From: Corticium candelabrum
Lineage: Eukaryota; Porifera; Homoscleromorpha; Homosclerophorida; Plakinidae
Direction of reading: 5' to 3'
NCBI RefSeq assembly: GCF_963422355.1
Contig: NC_085091.1
Span: 6,318,684 to 6,382,683, forward strand
DNA: 64,000 bases
The notes below the pieces were generated by a model. That model did not search any database. It was not told where the DNA came from and was given only the letters and a program-made list of their open reading frames with translations. Within the stretch, counting starts at the first letter, position 1; each line of letters opens with the position of its first letter. The translations under genes were made by a program, and so were the position numbers. Shown in pieces: positions 24,001 through 35,798 of the stretch.

Positions 24001-26526
24001 ACAGAATAGAGAACGTCTCCTTGACATTTCATCTTTATTCTCTTGTTTCTTTTGTTGCGGTTGCTGTTGGCTGTCACAACTAAAAGATGTCACCTGTTTT
24101 GCCTTTTTTCCAGCCAATGGAACTTTTGAAGGTGTCATGCTTCCATGATGGTTTACTGTTTTAATTTCTTGACTGCTCTGTAACTCAAATGACAAACTGC
24201 TGACCATAGATTTCGTGTCTCCTTCATCCGCAACTAAATTGTCTACATTTCTAAAATCTGCCTCAATCTGATCTGATGATGAACATGCTTCAGCAGCAAC
24301 GGCTGTACTATCTGATGATTTTGCATGTGTGACTGTGACATGAGACAAAACGTTAGGGTCTTTAAAAGCAGACGAATTTGATGACATTTGTGATGAGAAT
24401 GACAAACCTGAAGGAAAAGACTCTGCAGGAACTGCTAAAGTTGTTGGTTCTTGAGAAGAAACAGGAAGTGAAAAACCACTATGTGGTACACGGGGCATCG
24501 AACCAGCAATTCTATGAGAAGGAGCAACAGGAACATTCTGGACACGTGACTCCTGCTTTGATGATATTCTTGACATGTGAGTATCTTTCTGTTTCCTTGG
24601 AAGTTCACTTTCTTTTGACTTGAAATATTGATCTTTTACTTCTGGTGTGTCGAGCGCCTCTGCCATGTTGATCACAACATTTTTCTCATATATTTTTGCG
24701 TAGTCAGCACTTGTGAGAGGTTTGGTCCAGTCACATGCTTCCTTCACAATAATCTGACACTTCGGATCAAACACAACTCCTATTGTACTCGGCTCATCAG
24801 GATTGAACTTCTGGAGAGTGAGAGATTTTGTCAAGCTTGTCTTACCCACACCATCCCGACCAACAACATCAACACGTAGAAACACGTTTACTGCTGATCC
24901 CTCACTACAAGATGACAGATAGACACGCACTGCTGTCTCTCCTTGAGACACGATCTCTTCAGGAAATGTTTCTGCAAATACAACAAATTCAATAAGTGAA
25001 ATATGAAGCAATAGAACATGGTCCATTCTCCTTTACTCACCAGAAGCCTGAATGATTGATGCCATTTTAACATTTCCTCGTGTTTCCGTTCTCTTCAAAG
25101 CAGATTTTCCGCCAATTAGAACTTTACTCATATCAGCGCCATGAGACAAAAGCAGTCGCACCATATCGTTCTGTTCATTAACAACAGCTACATGCAATGC
25201 GCCTTTTCTGCCTTTCTTCTCGGGGTCAATAGTAGCACCGTGTTCTATCAGCAAACGACACAAATCAAAATGTCCCATCTTTACTGCCAGATGTAAAGGA
25301 GGTTCCTTTAGAGTACGACCATGGAAGCTGTGAGGTACATATGCATTAACAGATGCTCCATGATCAATCAAATGCTGACAAAACGTAATATCCTTTTCTT
25401 CGACTGCTCTCTGAATGAGTGAGTATCCTGTTGTAGTGTGACAGTTTGCTTCTCTCAGACACAATCTACTTGAAGGGTCTAACTTAGCACTAAATTCCAA
25501 AATATGACGACAAGTGTTGACGTCTTTAGCTTTATGAGCACTACTAAAAATGGCCATAAGATCTTCTTTTTCAATATTCACATTCTGCAAGTCATCTAAT
25601 ACAGCTTCACGTGACTTTTGAAACAAATAGCAGAATGTTTTGCCAAGTCTGTTCTTCAAAGCAACATGCAAGGGTAAGTTTCCCTCTCTGTCAGCTACAT
25701 GAGGGTTCACTCCATGTGATATCAACTTACCACACAACTCTACACATTCAAAACGACTCTTACATGCCAAGTGCAGTAATGTCTCACCAAACACATTCAA
25801 TACATTGCAATCAGCATCACTTTTAACTAACACATCAAACGTTTTCAGATTTCCTTTCTGACATGCAAGCTGTAGAGATGTGTGTCCATTGCTATCTGTA
25901 ACATTCACTAGTGATCCCTTTGCTATGAGCATCTCACAAACCTCAGAGCAATCTCGTTTGCTACGAACTGCCTTATGAAGAGCAGTTTGACGAAACTTAT
26001 TTGTAGAAAACACATCAGCATTGTAGTCCAACAGACATTGAACTGTTGATGTTAAACCAGCCTCACATGCCAAGTGTAGTGCTTGGTTTTCATCTTTATC
26101 CACTGCATCAATCTTAGCATTATGTTCTAGTAAAATAGAACACAATTCTGAACAGTCTTTCTCTCCACCAGCTGCTATATGTAGTGATGTTTGTCCATAT
26201 TCATTCAATGCATTTACGTCTGCTCCACAATCCACTAACAGCTGGACAGTCTGAATGTGACCTTTTTCAACTGCTATGTGTAAAGCATGATTACCATTGT
26301 GTACTTCATAAGATTTCAATACTGACTCATTTGCCAAATGTAAAGGTTTTCTCTGTTGGTTGTTTAGAGCAGTTACATCAGCCCCATGAGATAACAATAA
26401 GCGTACGGTTGCAGTATGCCATTGTTTACATGCCAAGTGTAGTGGTTGGTTTCCATCTTTATCCACTGCATCAATCTTGGCATTATGTTTTAGGAAAATA
26501 GAACACAATTCTAAACAGTCTTGTTT
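21004..26526 (-). pseudogene. Gene B: ankyrin-Roc-COR-death-death gene, 5' truncated
   Basis: Exons inferred from GT/AG sites: 26526-25041 (ankyrin), 24971-22051 (Roc-COR), 21991-21934, 21867-21565 (death-like 1) and 21356-21004 (death-like 2). Motifs: P-loop GRDGVGKTS, G3 DYAGQ, G4 THVDK, COR sequence from about PISWLKYEQN onward, and death-domain blocks DWRRLWSELL and CWQQFASVLEP. The last donor is ambiguous: phase requires T|GTCAGG, although a better-looking GTAAGA lies five bases on. The frame is open throughout. However, the ankyrin exon stops abruptly at 26526, where intergenic and WDR33-like sequence begins. No ATG opens the remaining ankyrin part, and the N-terminal repeats and promoter are gone. 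It may be dead, or expressed from a new promoter. It is closest to gene D. Confidence 0.85.
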
Positions 26527-26540
26527 AGAGGTGAACACGT
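26515..26540. other. Deletion/recombination junction between units 1 and 2
   Basis: Left of about 26526 the sequence is mid-ankyrin (ACAGTCTT); right of it is the GTTTAGAGGTGAACACGTCG sequence that follows WDR33-like exon 1 in units 1 (3653) and 3 (44791). One event removed the ankyrin N-terminus, the divergent promoter region and WDR33 exon 1 together. Only about two bases of microhomology are visible. Confidence 0.85.
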
Positions 26541-26678
26541 CGTTGGGTTAGTATGGTTTGGATGATGGTTGTGGGTCACGTGATTGCTGTGTAGGATCCT
26601 GAGGGATTATAGAGATAGACGAGCGCTGCAGCCGAACAAATGTTATTATGGAGGTAAAAATTGTTAGTTTGTAAGCTG

Positions 26679-26695
26679 GTGTGTGTGTGTGTGTG

Positions 26696-26774
<79 letters not shown>
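26679..26774. repeat. (GT)n microsatellite, unit 2 intron
   Basis: A 96-bp GT tract with a GC interruption at about 26701. It is followed directly by the LINE fragment. Confidence 0.9.
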
Positions 26775-26779
<5 letters not shown>

Positions 26780-26798
26780 TCAGAGAACTTTGTTGTGC

Positions 26799-26929
26799 AA
26801 ACAGGAGTAAAGCAGGGCTGTGTATTATCACCCACTCTGTTTGCTCTGTTTGTTGCTGCAATGCTAAATGAAATGAAAAAGCACTGGAAGTGCAAACCCT
26901 CGGCTGGTATGCAGTTTGAATGTAATTAG
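26799..26929 (+). mobile_element. LINE reverse-transcriptase fragment, copy 2
   Basis: The best preserved of the three: a single open stretch of about 43 codons with QTGVKQGCVLSPTLF, then AAMLNEM, ending in a stop. It resembles the palm region between motifs B and C of non-LTR reverse transcriptases. No other LINE sequence flanks it. Confidence 0.6.
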
Positions 26930-27553
26930 TGGCGTCATGACAGAATTCTATGTACAGGTACATGTATGTTCACTGCAGGGCCATGTATGCAACGCTGCTT
27001 CTCAGAAGGAAGGGCCACCATTTTCATAAACGCTACTTGTAAACACACCAGTCTAGTTTCTAGTTTATTCAAACATGACACCTCGATCAGTACTGATGAT
27101 AGCTTCAAATTGTTAGCTAAACTCAGCAAATGCGTATGACTCAATCTCTAACTCTAACCCTGACTCTAGCCTTTTGTTTTCCAGAGACTTAGAGCGGCTA
27201 CTGCCTTGCTCACTAGTGATGGACTATGAAACAATAAAGCTTACTGCTGATTATTGCTTCCAGAAAATGAAACGCAAAAGATGGTAGCTGAACAACGCTT
27301 GATAGCTACAAACACAGTACCCGACAAAGGCGATCGAAGCCTACCAACGATCTTCGTTCACCAGTGATCTTTGTTCCAACAGCAAGGAGCGACTGATTCT
27401 AGCCACGACAACACGGCGGCGATAACATACTTCACATGCAACAAGCGACTACAACACTGGTATGAAACAAGGGAAATGTTACAGTTTACTCAACGCCACT
27501 TCAGCTACATGTACTAGGCCGTAAATCTTACCACTAACTTCCTTCACAACAGT

Positions 27554-27556
<3 letters not shown>

Positions 27557-27632
<76 letters not shown>
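27557..27632. repeat. (CA)38 microsatellite
   Basis: A single CA tract that abuts AAGCTTTCGAAG. In unit 1 two CA tracts flank an extra 0.6 kb at this place. Confidence 0.9.
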
Positions 27633-27634
<2 letters not shown>

Positions 27635-28648
27635 GCTTTCGAAGTGAGCTGACTTGTTTTGGCTCGGTTACAAGTCCTCGTGTGAACGTGCTATTAGAGT
27701 TTTCCATTGTGAGGTTTACATTTCAACAGCACTCTTTCTGTTTTAGCTTACAGCTCCTCTAAATCTTCTCGATGTTCTTGTGAATGCAGTAACATCAAAG
27801 TTTGTTCGAACATCAACAAACAAATTTCAGTGTCCCATTTTTTGTGTAACGGTATGTGCAGCATTTTCATCAGTTTTTATTGATAGTTGATATCTATCTT
27901 GTGTTATGATTAGTGGACACCAGAAGGACAAAGACTTATAACTGGAGCATCAAGTGGAGAGTTCTCTCTTTGAAACTCTTCTTTAAGTCTCTTGCTGTTT
28001 AATATTTGTGTAGTTTTCTCTATACTCGACTTCTATTGTAGGCTCATGAGTCTGCTGTGCATACGATGGTATGGAGTCACACGGACACGTGGCTTGTGAC
28101 AGCAGATCACAGTGGATTTGTGAAATACTGGCAAATCAATATGAACAATGTGCACATGTTTCAGGCACACAAAGTAGCAGTATGAGAAGTGAGGTACCTA
28201 TTTGTTATATTTTGTAGTTGTTTTTATTGTTGATGTCTCATGCGACATGTAGTCTATGGGCCAACCTATGTAAGTGCTGTAAAAACAGAGTTATGTTTTC
28301 TCCCTCGTCCAACAAAGGTTTATCACCTTAGATCAAATGAAAATATGCAGAGAAACTGAATTTTGAATGTTGCAACATGAAAAAAGGTCACAAGTTGTCC
28401 AATTTGACGGCAGAAAGTGGCCGGCTTGTACGCATGCGTACTGACTTCGTGACGACACAATATCCGGGTTTTCGGTAACGCGGAAGAGCTGCTGAAGGCA
28501 ATGGAAAGTGTTTACAAAGACTTTGAAGATCGAGACGTAGCTAGTTTAGATGCAGAATACCCGCAGTACACTGTAGATGGTTTTACTTGCCTATGAAGCG
28601 CCCTGTGCTAGATTTCAGTGTCTGTCTGTGCAATCTGCCAGGTAGGAC

Positions 28649-29860
28649 ATGCCCACAAGACCAAGAGTTGATCGAGTTTTCCTTGTATTGTGGAGAACAT
28701 TTCTTCACGCAGCAAATTTACTTGGTGATTCCAGAATTGCTGGTTTAAACACGATTGAGCCACGTGGTGTCTTCCACTTTCGATATTACCAAATGTATAC
28801 TTTGAATTTTCATCTGGCTAGAGTTTCTGAGCAAAGATTGGGTCAGTCTGATTCAAGTTCTATGAACTCTGCATTTTGTAGTAGTGTTTACAAGCTCGAA
28901 CGTAGCAGCACCGTGACGGCAGCAGATCTGTCTAGTGACCAGACCTCTGCAGCTCCGCCCAGAAGCAGTAGAAGTACACCACAGCAGCAGCAAGAGGATT
29001 TACTGGGAAATGTCTGTTCTGTAAGGCTGTTGACAATAAGGTTAGAGACAATACTGGCAAACACAGAAAGGTAGAAAAGTTAAGTAGGTGCATGACTAAG
29101 GAAGCTGCCAGAGCAAATACATAGATCTGTGAAATTTTACAACGACGAGGACATGCTGCTTCTGACTCGTGTCTCTAAAGACTTTGTTGCTTTGGAAATT
29201 CAATACCACCGATCCTGCTACTCAGAATACACCCATAAGAAGAAACTGGCTGCAGCACAGGAAGTTGCATCAGGTGTAGCAGAACAAGATGACAAGGGCA
29301 CCATTTATGCATTAACTTTCACTAGTCTTGCTGAGGTAGTTGAAGAGCGAATCATCTGTCTACATGAAGTAATGAGTCTGTCAGGTGTGAGGTTGATGTA
29401 TGAGCATACTTTGATGGATTAGGATTCAGATATCCAACCTGGTCAGTACCGTAGTGAAAGGTTAATGAAAGCGTCGTCTCGAGAACCATTTTGGTGACCA
29501 GTTGAGTTTGGGAAGTCTAGCCATCAGAAAATCAAGTTTAGTGGCTTTCTTGTGTATCCTTCTGACATCCCCGTGCTTGCCTTACAGAGTTTGACGACAC
29601 ACTTCTTTCTCAAACAGAGGATGAAGATGATTCTTCATCTGCAGATATTGATATAGATTGGACTGTGCCAAGGGATTCGCAAACAGATGTTGCGGATGCA
29701 TTCCACACAGCCGCTTGTCAAAGGAACGTTATGTTAGTATCCCCTCTAGTCCATGGCCACCAGGACCACAAGATCTCGAAAACTGTGGACTTGGCTCAAA
29801 GACTAATGGTGTACTACATCTATAAATATTTACAAAATATACAGCTGACTATTTGAGGAG
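28649..29860 (+). pseudogene. Fragment of the repetitive protein family, copy 2
   Basis: Same position (WDR33 intron 5) and same internal 1.9-kb deletion as copy 1. Carries the CLFC head, YHRSCYSEYT, and the block ending in VSPLVHGHQDHKISKTV. Frameshifts separate the blocks. Copies 1 and 2 are nearly identical here, so they share a recent ancestor for this stretch. Confidence 0.55.
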
Positions 29861-30234
29861 AGAGTACGTTGTAATGTCTGGTTAAATTGGTCAGCAGCAT
29901 ACTTTGTCAATATTTAATTAATTAACAGTTATAGGAATTGGTGGGGAAACCTCTTGCTGATGGTATAATAATTGTGAACTTCATGTGGACAAAACACACA
30001 TTTTGTTTAGTACATTTACTGACAAAGTTGCGCACAAACAGAATACCTAGCACAGCAGAGTAAAGAAATATCACGTTAAAAGATGATGGAAAGGGAGATA
30101 CCCACAACATTTCTCAGCGTGTAACTCATTTGTTGAGCTTTTTGGCAGATGATGCATGTGCTCATGGATGTACACCAATTTCTACATGCTCTCCAGAGGT
30201 GAATGCACATGTCATAGGAATTAGTTCACCAATG

Positions 30235-30292
<58 letters not shown>

Positions 30293-30514
30293 ATGTGCAT
30301 GTGTTCATCACCCGGCACACACATGATGTACATCAGCACAGGTGGTTTGACACGTTACAGCAACTTCAATCTGAAGAATGGTAGATATCAAATACATACC
30401 TTTCTGTTTGAGTCTTGACTGTACAGTTTAGTTTGTTTATCATGACATGATGTATGAATTTACTTTCCCTTCCTAGCTTTTACTTGCTATAGTGCAATCC
30501 ATATTTACATTCAG
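29861..30514. repeat. Intron remainder with (GT)n at 30236-30290
   Basis: Non-coding, near-identical to 7591-8280 apart from GT tract length. Confidence 0.8.
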
Positions 30515-30799
30515 TTTCAGTCCTACTGATGCCAAGTTTGCTACTGGTTCAGATGATGGGACAGTTGGTGTCTGGGACTTTTTGAGGTCGGATGAAGAAA
30601 GAGTTATGAGAGGTGAATGTCTTCTTGTTTGGTGATGTAATTGTTGTGTTGTATTTGGTCTTGTGTTTTCAGGACATGGTTCTGATGTCAAATGTGTAGA
30701 CTGGCATCCTCAGAGAGGTTTGATTGTGTCTTGTAGTAAGGCCACACAACAACCAGTGAAACTATGGGATCCAAAAACGGGATCTAGTCTCACCACATT

Positions 30800-30841
30800 G
30801 TAAGTTTGGTATAAAAAGAAACTTACGTCAGCATGTGTCTC

Positions 30842-30911
<70 letters not shown>

Positions 30912-31742
30912 ACTTTTTATATTCTCTTGCAAGTTGATTGTCAATTCAGCATGACGACTAGTCAAACACGTTGAAATATTTTAGGCTTTAGGCTTGTGTT
31001 GTGATATCGCATGGTTTTGTGTAAAAAAAACAGTTGGAATAGATAGACTTTCTCTTGTTTCTAAATTGATCCTACAGTAGCAACTACGTACATCTTTACT
31101 GCATGAGTGAATGAATACATTTGGTTTGGACATAATATACCATTATCTGTTTGAGGTATCTACTGTCTACAACTACACACAATAGTTAGAGATAACATTT
31201 ATGCTACAGTAATACATGTATATAGAGTTGTAGAGAAAAACTCGTAGTGCAACGAATTTTGATATTTTTGCAATTTGTAGCGTCTTTGATTGCCATACTC
31301 ATGATGTTATTTTGTTCTAATTTGACTCGGAACAGACAGAAACATACTGAATCGCAACTATGTTGAGCTCATGTTGCCAGTGGTATGTCTTGAATGATAA
31401 TTTATGAATTAACTATAAATCACAATATCAGAATTAATTTTATTGCTACTGACATAAGATGTCTGTCTCAAGTGGCGTCAAACTTGAATGGGCAGCATCG
31501 ATGCACTACTGAAATATCGTTTGCTAGTAAGCTCTGATATCACTCTCATTGCACTTCGATGTTTTTCTTCATGAATTTCCTGTGGGTTTGCCAGTGTTAT
31601 ATTCACATGGTCTTCCATCTCATAGGGAGAGAAACCACTGGCTGCACGTTTGAGCTGAGTGTGATACTTGTATTTGTATATGTTTAGCAATTGTATATAT
31701 GTTTAGTCTTTGTTGCCAATTGACTTTGTGTTGTGTTTGCAG
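30800..31742. repeat. Spacer with (GT)n at about 30845-30910
   Basis: A GT tract immediately after WDR33-like exon 7, then about 0.8 kb of AT-rich sequence with no supported gene. Confidence 0.8.
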
Positions 31743-34700
31743 CTTATTCAACAAATGGCTAACCTAAATACAGAGTACAAGACATTGGAATCTTTGAAAC
31801 AACAGTTAGAGGATCGACTCTGTGCTTCAGAGCAGCAGATGTCAAAACTAAAGCGAGACATTATGGCCATGAGAGGGCAGTTGTCAAATGCGAGGAAGAG
31901 TCAGGAGAAGGCAGAGAAGCAGCTGCGGATTACCAAGACAGCCACACAATCAAACACAGTGTGTACCATGTATTTTGTATAAACCACATTTTACGATGTG
32001 AAATTGTGTTTGTCAAGTAGAAATCAATGAGTGATGATCCAGACAAACTGAGGAGAGACTTGAACATTCTGGCTGAAGCTCAATTGAACTCAAAGCGGCT
32101 TATAAGGTTTGTAAAGTCTCGTGAACTACACAGTTGTTTACATGAAAGGATAACTCTATATTGTCATGCCGTCATATTTAGCAATCAACAAGATGAATTA
32201 GAGTGTAGCAAAGCTGCAAATATTTTGATTGAGCAACGATGTGAGGTTTGTCATCATCTCATTGAATCACTTAATGGTAAATTAATTAGCAGACTCATTA
32301 CAGGAAATTGTGGCCAGTAAAGAGAGAGAATTAGCCGAGTTTAGGTCAGCTGCTGAACAGCTGATTGCTGATGCTCTAGAAAGATCATCTCAAGAGAGTT
32401 TGACAATTTTGTCATGATACGTTTGTATGCCTTTAGATCAGCCAATGTGTTATGCGTTTGTCTGGTCAAATAGCCCGTTAACACAAACACTTGTAAGCGA
32501 GCCAGCCTTTGGTTGGAAGTTATGTTTAAACGTAAACGCAGGCTGAGCTGTGCCAAGCTGTTCTGCCTAACTCGGCATTTCTAGTTAGACTAGCCAGGGG
32601 CTGACTTGGGTCAGGTGTATCATATAAATGCTATCCATGCTGAGATGAGAGCTGCTAATGCTCAATTAGTCGACTGGTGGTAGATCTACTCCTCATGTAC
32701 AAATGAGATGTCATCTCATAAACTTCCTTCACATTTCTTGATTTGATGTTGTAAGGCCATAGAGAATAAAATGTGAGCAGCTTGGTCTTTGTCCATTGAG
32801 ATTGTAAGCTAACATGAACAGGGTTGATCTCAAGGAGATAACACATGCTAACAATATGCCCATCAGAAGGACTGACTTGCTTGTAAAGATTGTGTTATGT
32901 AAATGTGGGCTGGCATGCTAGGCAGGCACAGGATTGGGGCAGGATCAGCTCACTATACACACATGTGCTCATGTAAACACAGTATTAGTAGTTGTTATTT
33001 GACTGACTGATTTGTATATCATGTGAGTATGTTATTATGATTGCATTTGATGTTGTTTGGTTGTCTTGTCTTGTCTAGGCTACGGTACAGTTGCAAGGAG
33101 CTAAACAAAGTTACAAGTTGCAACTCACACACTTAGAATCGGAACTCAATCACTAAAGGTTTGTTCTTAACTCTAATAGCCCATTCAGACTAGCGTTTTG
33201 TAACCGTGCACTGCTGACGCAGTTCAGCACAGGTTGGTTTCACCACTTAGTGTGACTGCATTCCAAGTCAAACTAAACTGAACCATGCTGAGCTGGCAAA
33301 TATCATCTTGTTGTGTCAGCATCATTGGTCTGCTAGTATGAACGCTACCCAACCTTATGCAAAGTTTAGCCCATGCTCAGTAGATTACAAGATAGCATGG
33401 TGAGAAGAGGGGGTGATATGACTGAGTCAGTTTGGGGTTCATCGTGCAGTCTTTCCGCTGGACGCTTGCCAAATAGCTAAATGCTACAAATAGATGTCCG
33501 TGGCGATGAATGGTAATTCCTCCTTGCCAATTTGGCTAGCTGCTACAGTGTACTGTGTACAAGCACCATCACTACAGCGTGCTGAGAATGGCAATTAGCG
33601 AACTGCATTGGAGCTTCAAGGATTAGAAGGCCAATCTATTGCACTTGCTTTTTGTGTTGTGCACATGGAGGGCATTCTTTGCATGCAGCTTCTGTAAGTG
33701 TTTAGCTAGAAATGAGCTCAGTGAAGATGACAGTCATGGTTCTGAAGACAACTGCGCAGAAGTAAAACGAAAGCAGATCAATGGTAGAAACCACGATGAA
33801 GAGTATGATGATGATGACCTCAGCGATGCTGAACTTTGATAATGCTAAAGATAGAAGGGCCAAAACTTCAAGAATTTGATTTTGACAGAGCTTTTAAAAT
33901 TTTGGTATAAAAGGCCAAGAAGGATGGTACTGAACACTTGACGTCTGGTTTTCCGACTTATTCATACCAAAGTCGCATTCCTTTGAGCATGACGTGTGTC
34001 AGATTAGTAGACTTTTTACATTTGTTGTGACGACCGATAAATGTCGCCTCTTTGTCAGACCAGGTTAGGCTTGAATCATTTTGTTATTTAGATTGTTAGC
34101 TGTTTGATGTTTGGGTGATTTTATCTTGGCTCTGAACTAAAGTGCTCGGCTAGAAATGAACAAAGTCTGTTAGACAAGAGGCTATATACATGTATACTAA
34201 TCAAAATTTTCCAGCAGAAACACTTGTTTATGTGACATTCTGTACGAAAGTGTACACAGTACTTCATTCAGCTGTTGTAATGCAAACTAGAACAACACAC
34301 GCTGTTTAACAAATAAGCTCATTAATGATCCATAGACAATTACAGCTAAGCATAAGTACGCTTGATGATGCAGAATAACCCGAATACAAGACACCAACAG
34401 AAGTGGGCTGGTGCCATTTTCTTCTCTGCATTGTAAATATGCACCAGCTTGGTTTACTGTCTTGTGTCAGCTCGGATCAGCTTGTCTCGGTTGAACAATC
34501 ATGCAAGTGTGGACTAAACTGGGTCTAGGATACAATTCTATAAAATGAAATGAAATACATAAATAACTGAATTGGGAAATCTGCTTTGCTAAGTGAGACC
34601 AATGATGCTTGTTGATCTTCTATAGAGGCTTTGGCCAGACCAATGAAGTTTTTTATGCTCAGATCTTATGACATCAAATTCAGACTACCAAATCAGATAG

Positions 34701-35589
34701 AAATAATAATAACCACGGGACGTTGTGAGCACAAGCAGTTCTCGATGTGTTCCCTATAAGCATTATTATGATGAGTATTAAACGAATGCCACATACACGT
34801 ATAGTGAAGAAGACAAACAAAATGCAGATAGATCACATGGTGTTAACGTCTTTGGGTTACAGATGAGTACTGTACTGCAACACAATTTGCATGTACCAAG
34901 CCTTTCTACTGCAGGCACATTCTTGTGCATGAGCAAGTCAAATTTGTTTTATTTTGTTCAAGCTCCATCTAGACCAGAATTTGAGCATGAAGAATTGGTC
35001 TATGCTGTCACCTGTTGATACCATAGTTATATGATCCTACACATCTATCTGGTTACTACTATAATAAATTATTGAATTCAACTAATATGTAGGTTTAGTG
35101 ATAATACGGATGTATTATGTAGGCAGTCTCAGACGAGTATGAAAGTGCAATCTTCACTACACAAAACAGAACTAGAGCAGGTCCAGTTGATGGCTCACAA
35201 TCAAACTAAGAAAGCACAACAAGCTATACAGGTACAGTACAACTTATCTACACTGAATAGGCAGCTATTGTGAATTGTATACATTAGGTGTGTTGTGTGA
35301 CAGTTGCTAAGCTTGCCAATCAGGCTGAAGTCGATCAGTCATCATATATTGATAATATTGCGAGGTTAACAACCCAGCTGCAGATAGAACGAAATCTGGC
35401 ATCATCAACTGCACAGAAATATGAGCAATTAAAGGTACCCACTACCTCATTCCAACAAAATTTCCTCTACAGTATATTCCCTGTGCTCTTTTTGATCAGG
35501 TGAGTAGTGCAAAACGTTGTAGAGAGTTAGCAGAAGAAGTTACACATCTGAGATCATTACATACATCTAGAGATCAAATTAACCAATGA
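31743..35589 (+). pseudogene. Coiled-coil gene 3' part, copy 2 (frameshift and nonsense)
   Basis: Exon blocks 31743-31958, 32021-32106, 32182 to about 32394, 33079-33158, 35123-35231, 35288-35434 and 35500-35589 correspond one to one with the other copies. A four-base insertion in exon 3 (near 32284) shifts the frame, its donor GTGAGT has become GAGAGT, and exon 4 ends in CACTAA instead of CACGAA. The later exons are open. The AATAAA downstream in copy 1 is AATGAA here. It contains the MITE-like elements at 32471-32980 and 33176-33349. Confidence 0.7.
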
Positions 35590-35798
35590 TTCCAAGATTC
35601 AATTTAGACAAAGATTGATGGTCGATTTATACAAGTAGTTTTATACAGTAACAATGAAGATTATGCTTGTTCATTAAATGTAGTTTCAAATAGTTAGACT
35701 GTGTTTTGACTTACTGTCTGCAGCTTGTGCTGGGCACATGACAGACACAATAATTATTGGTGCTGCTACATGTCCCTAGAACTAGTCAATGTCTCAAA
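35590..35798. other. Tail-to-tail spacer between coiled-coil copy 2 and gene C
   Basis: About 210 bp separate the two stop codons. The genes converge here, so their 3' ends must lie very close together or overlap. No clear AATAAA for gene C is visible in it. Confidence 0.6.

Larger units (their letters stand above)
26595..30799 (+). pseudogene. WDR33: WDR33-like gene fragment, copy 2 (broken)
   Basis: Exon blocks: 26595-26653, 27754-27851, 27914-27986, 28042-28193, 30515-30612 and 30673-30799. Exon 1 is missing because of the upstream junction. Exon 3 has the six-T run that keeps the WDR33 frame through to the WTPEG block of exon 4. Exon 7 is open ([17 protein letters not shown]). Exon 4 has lost 23 bp, including the WNG codons, a deletion shared with copy 3. 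TGA at 28183-28185 replaces the conserved Arg, as in all copies. It is the least decayed copy in exons 3, 6 and 7 but cannot encode a WD40 propeller. Confidence 0.8.
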
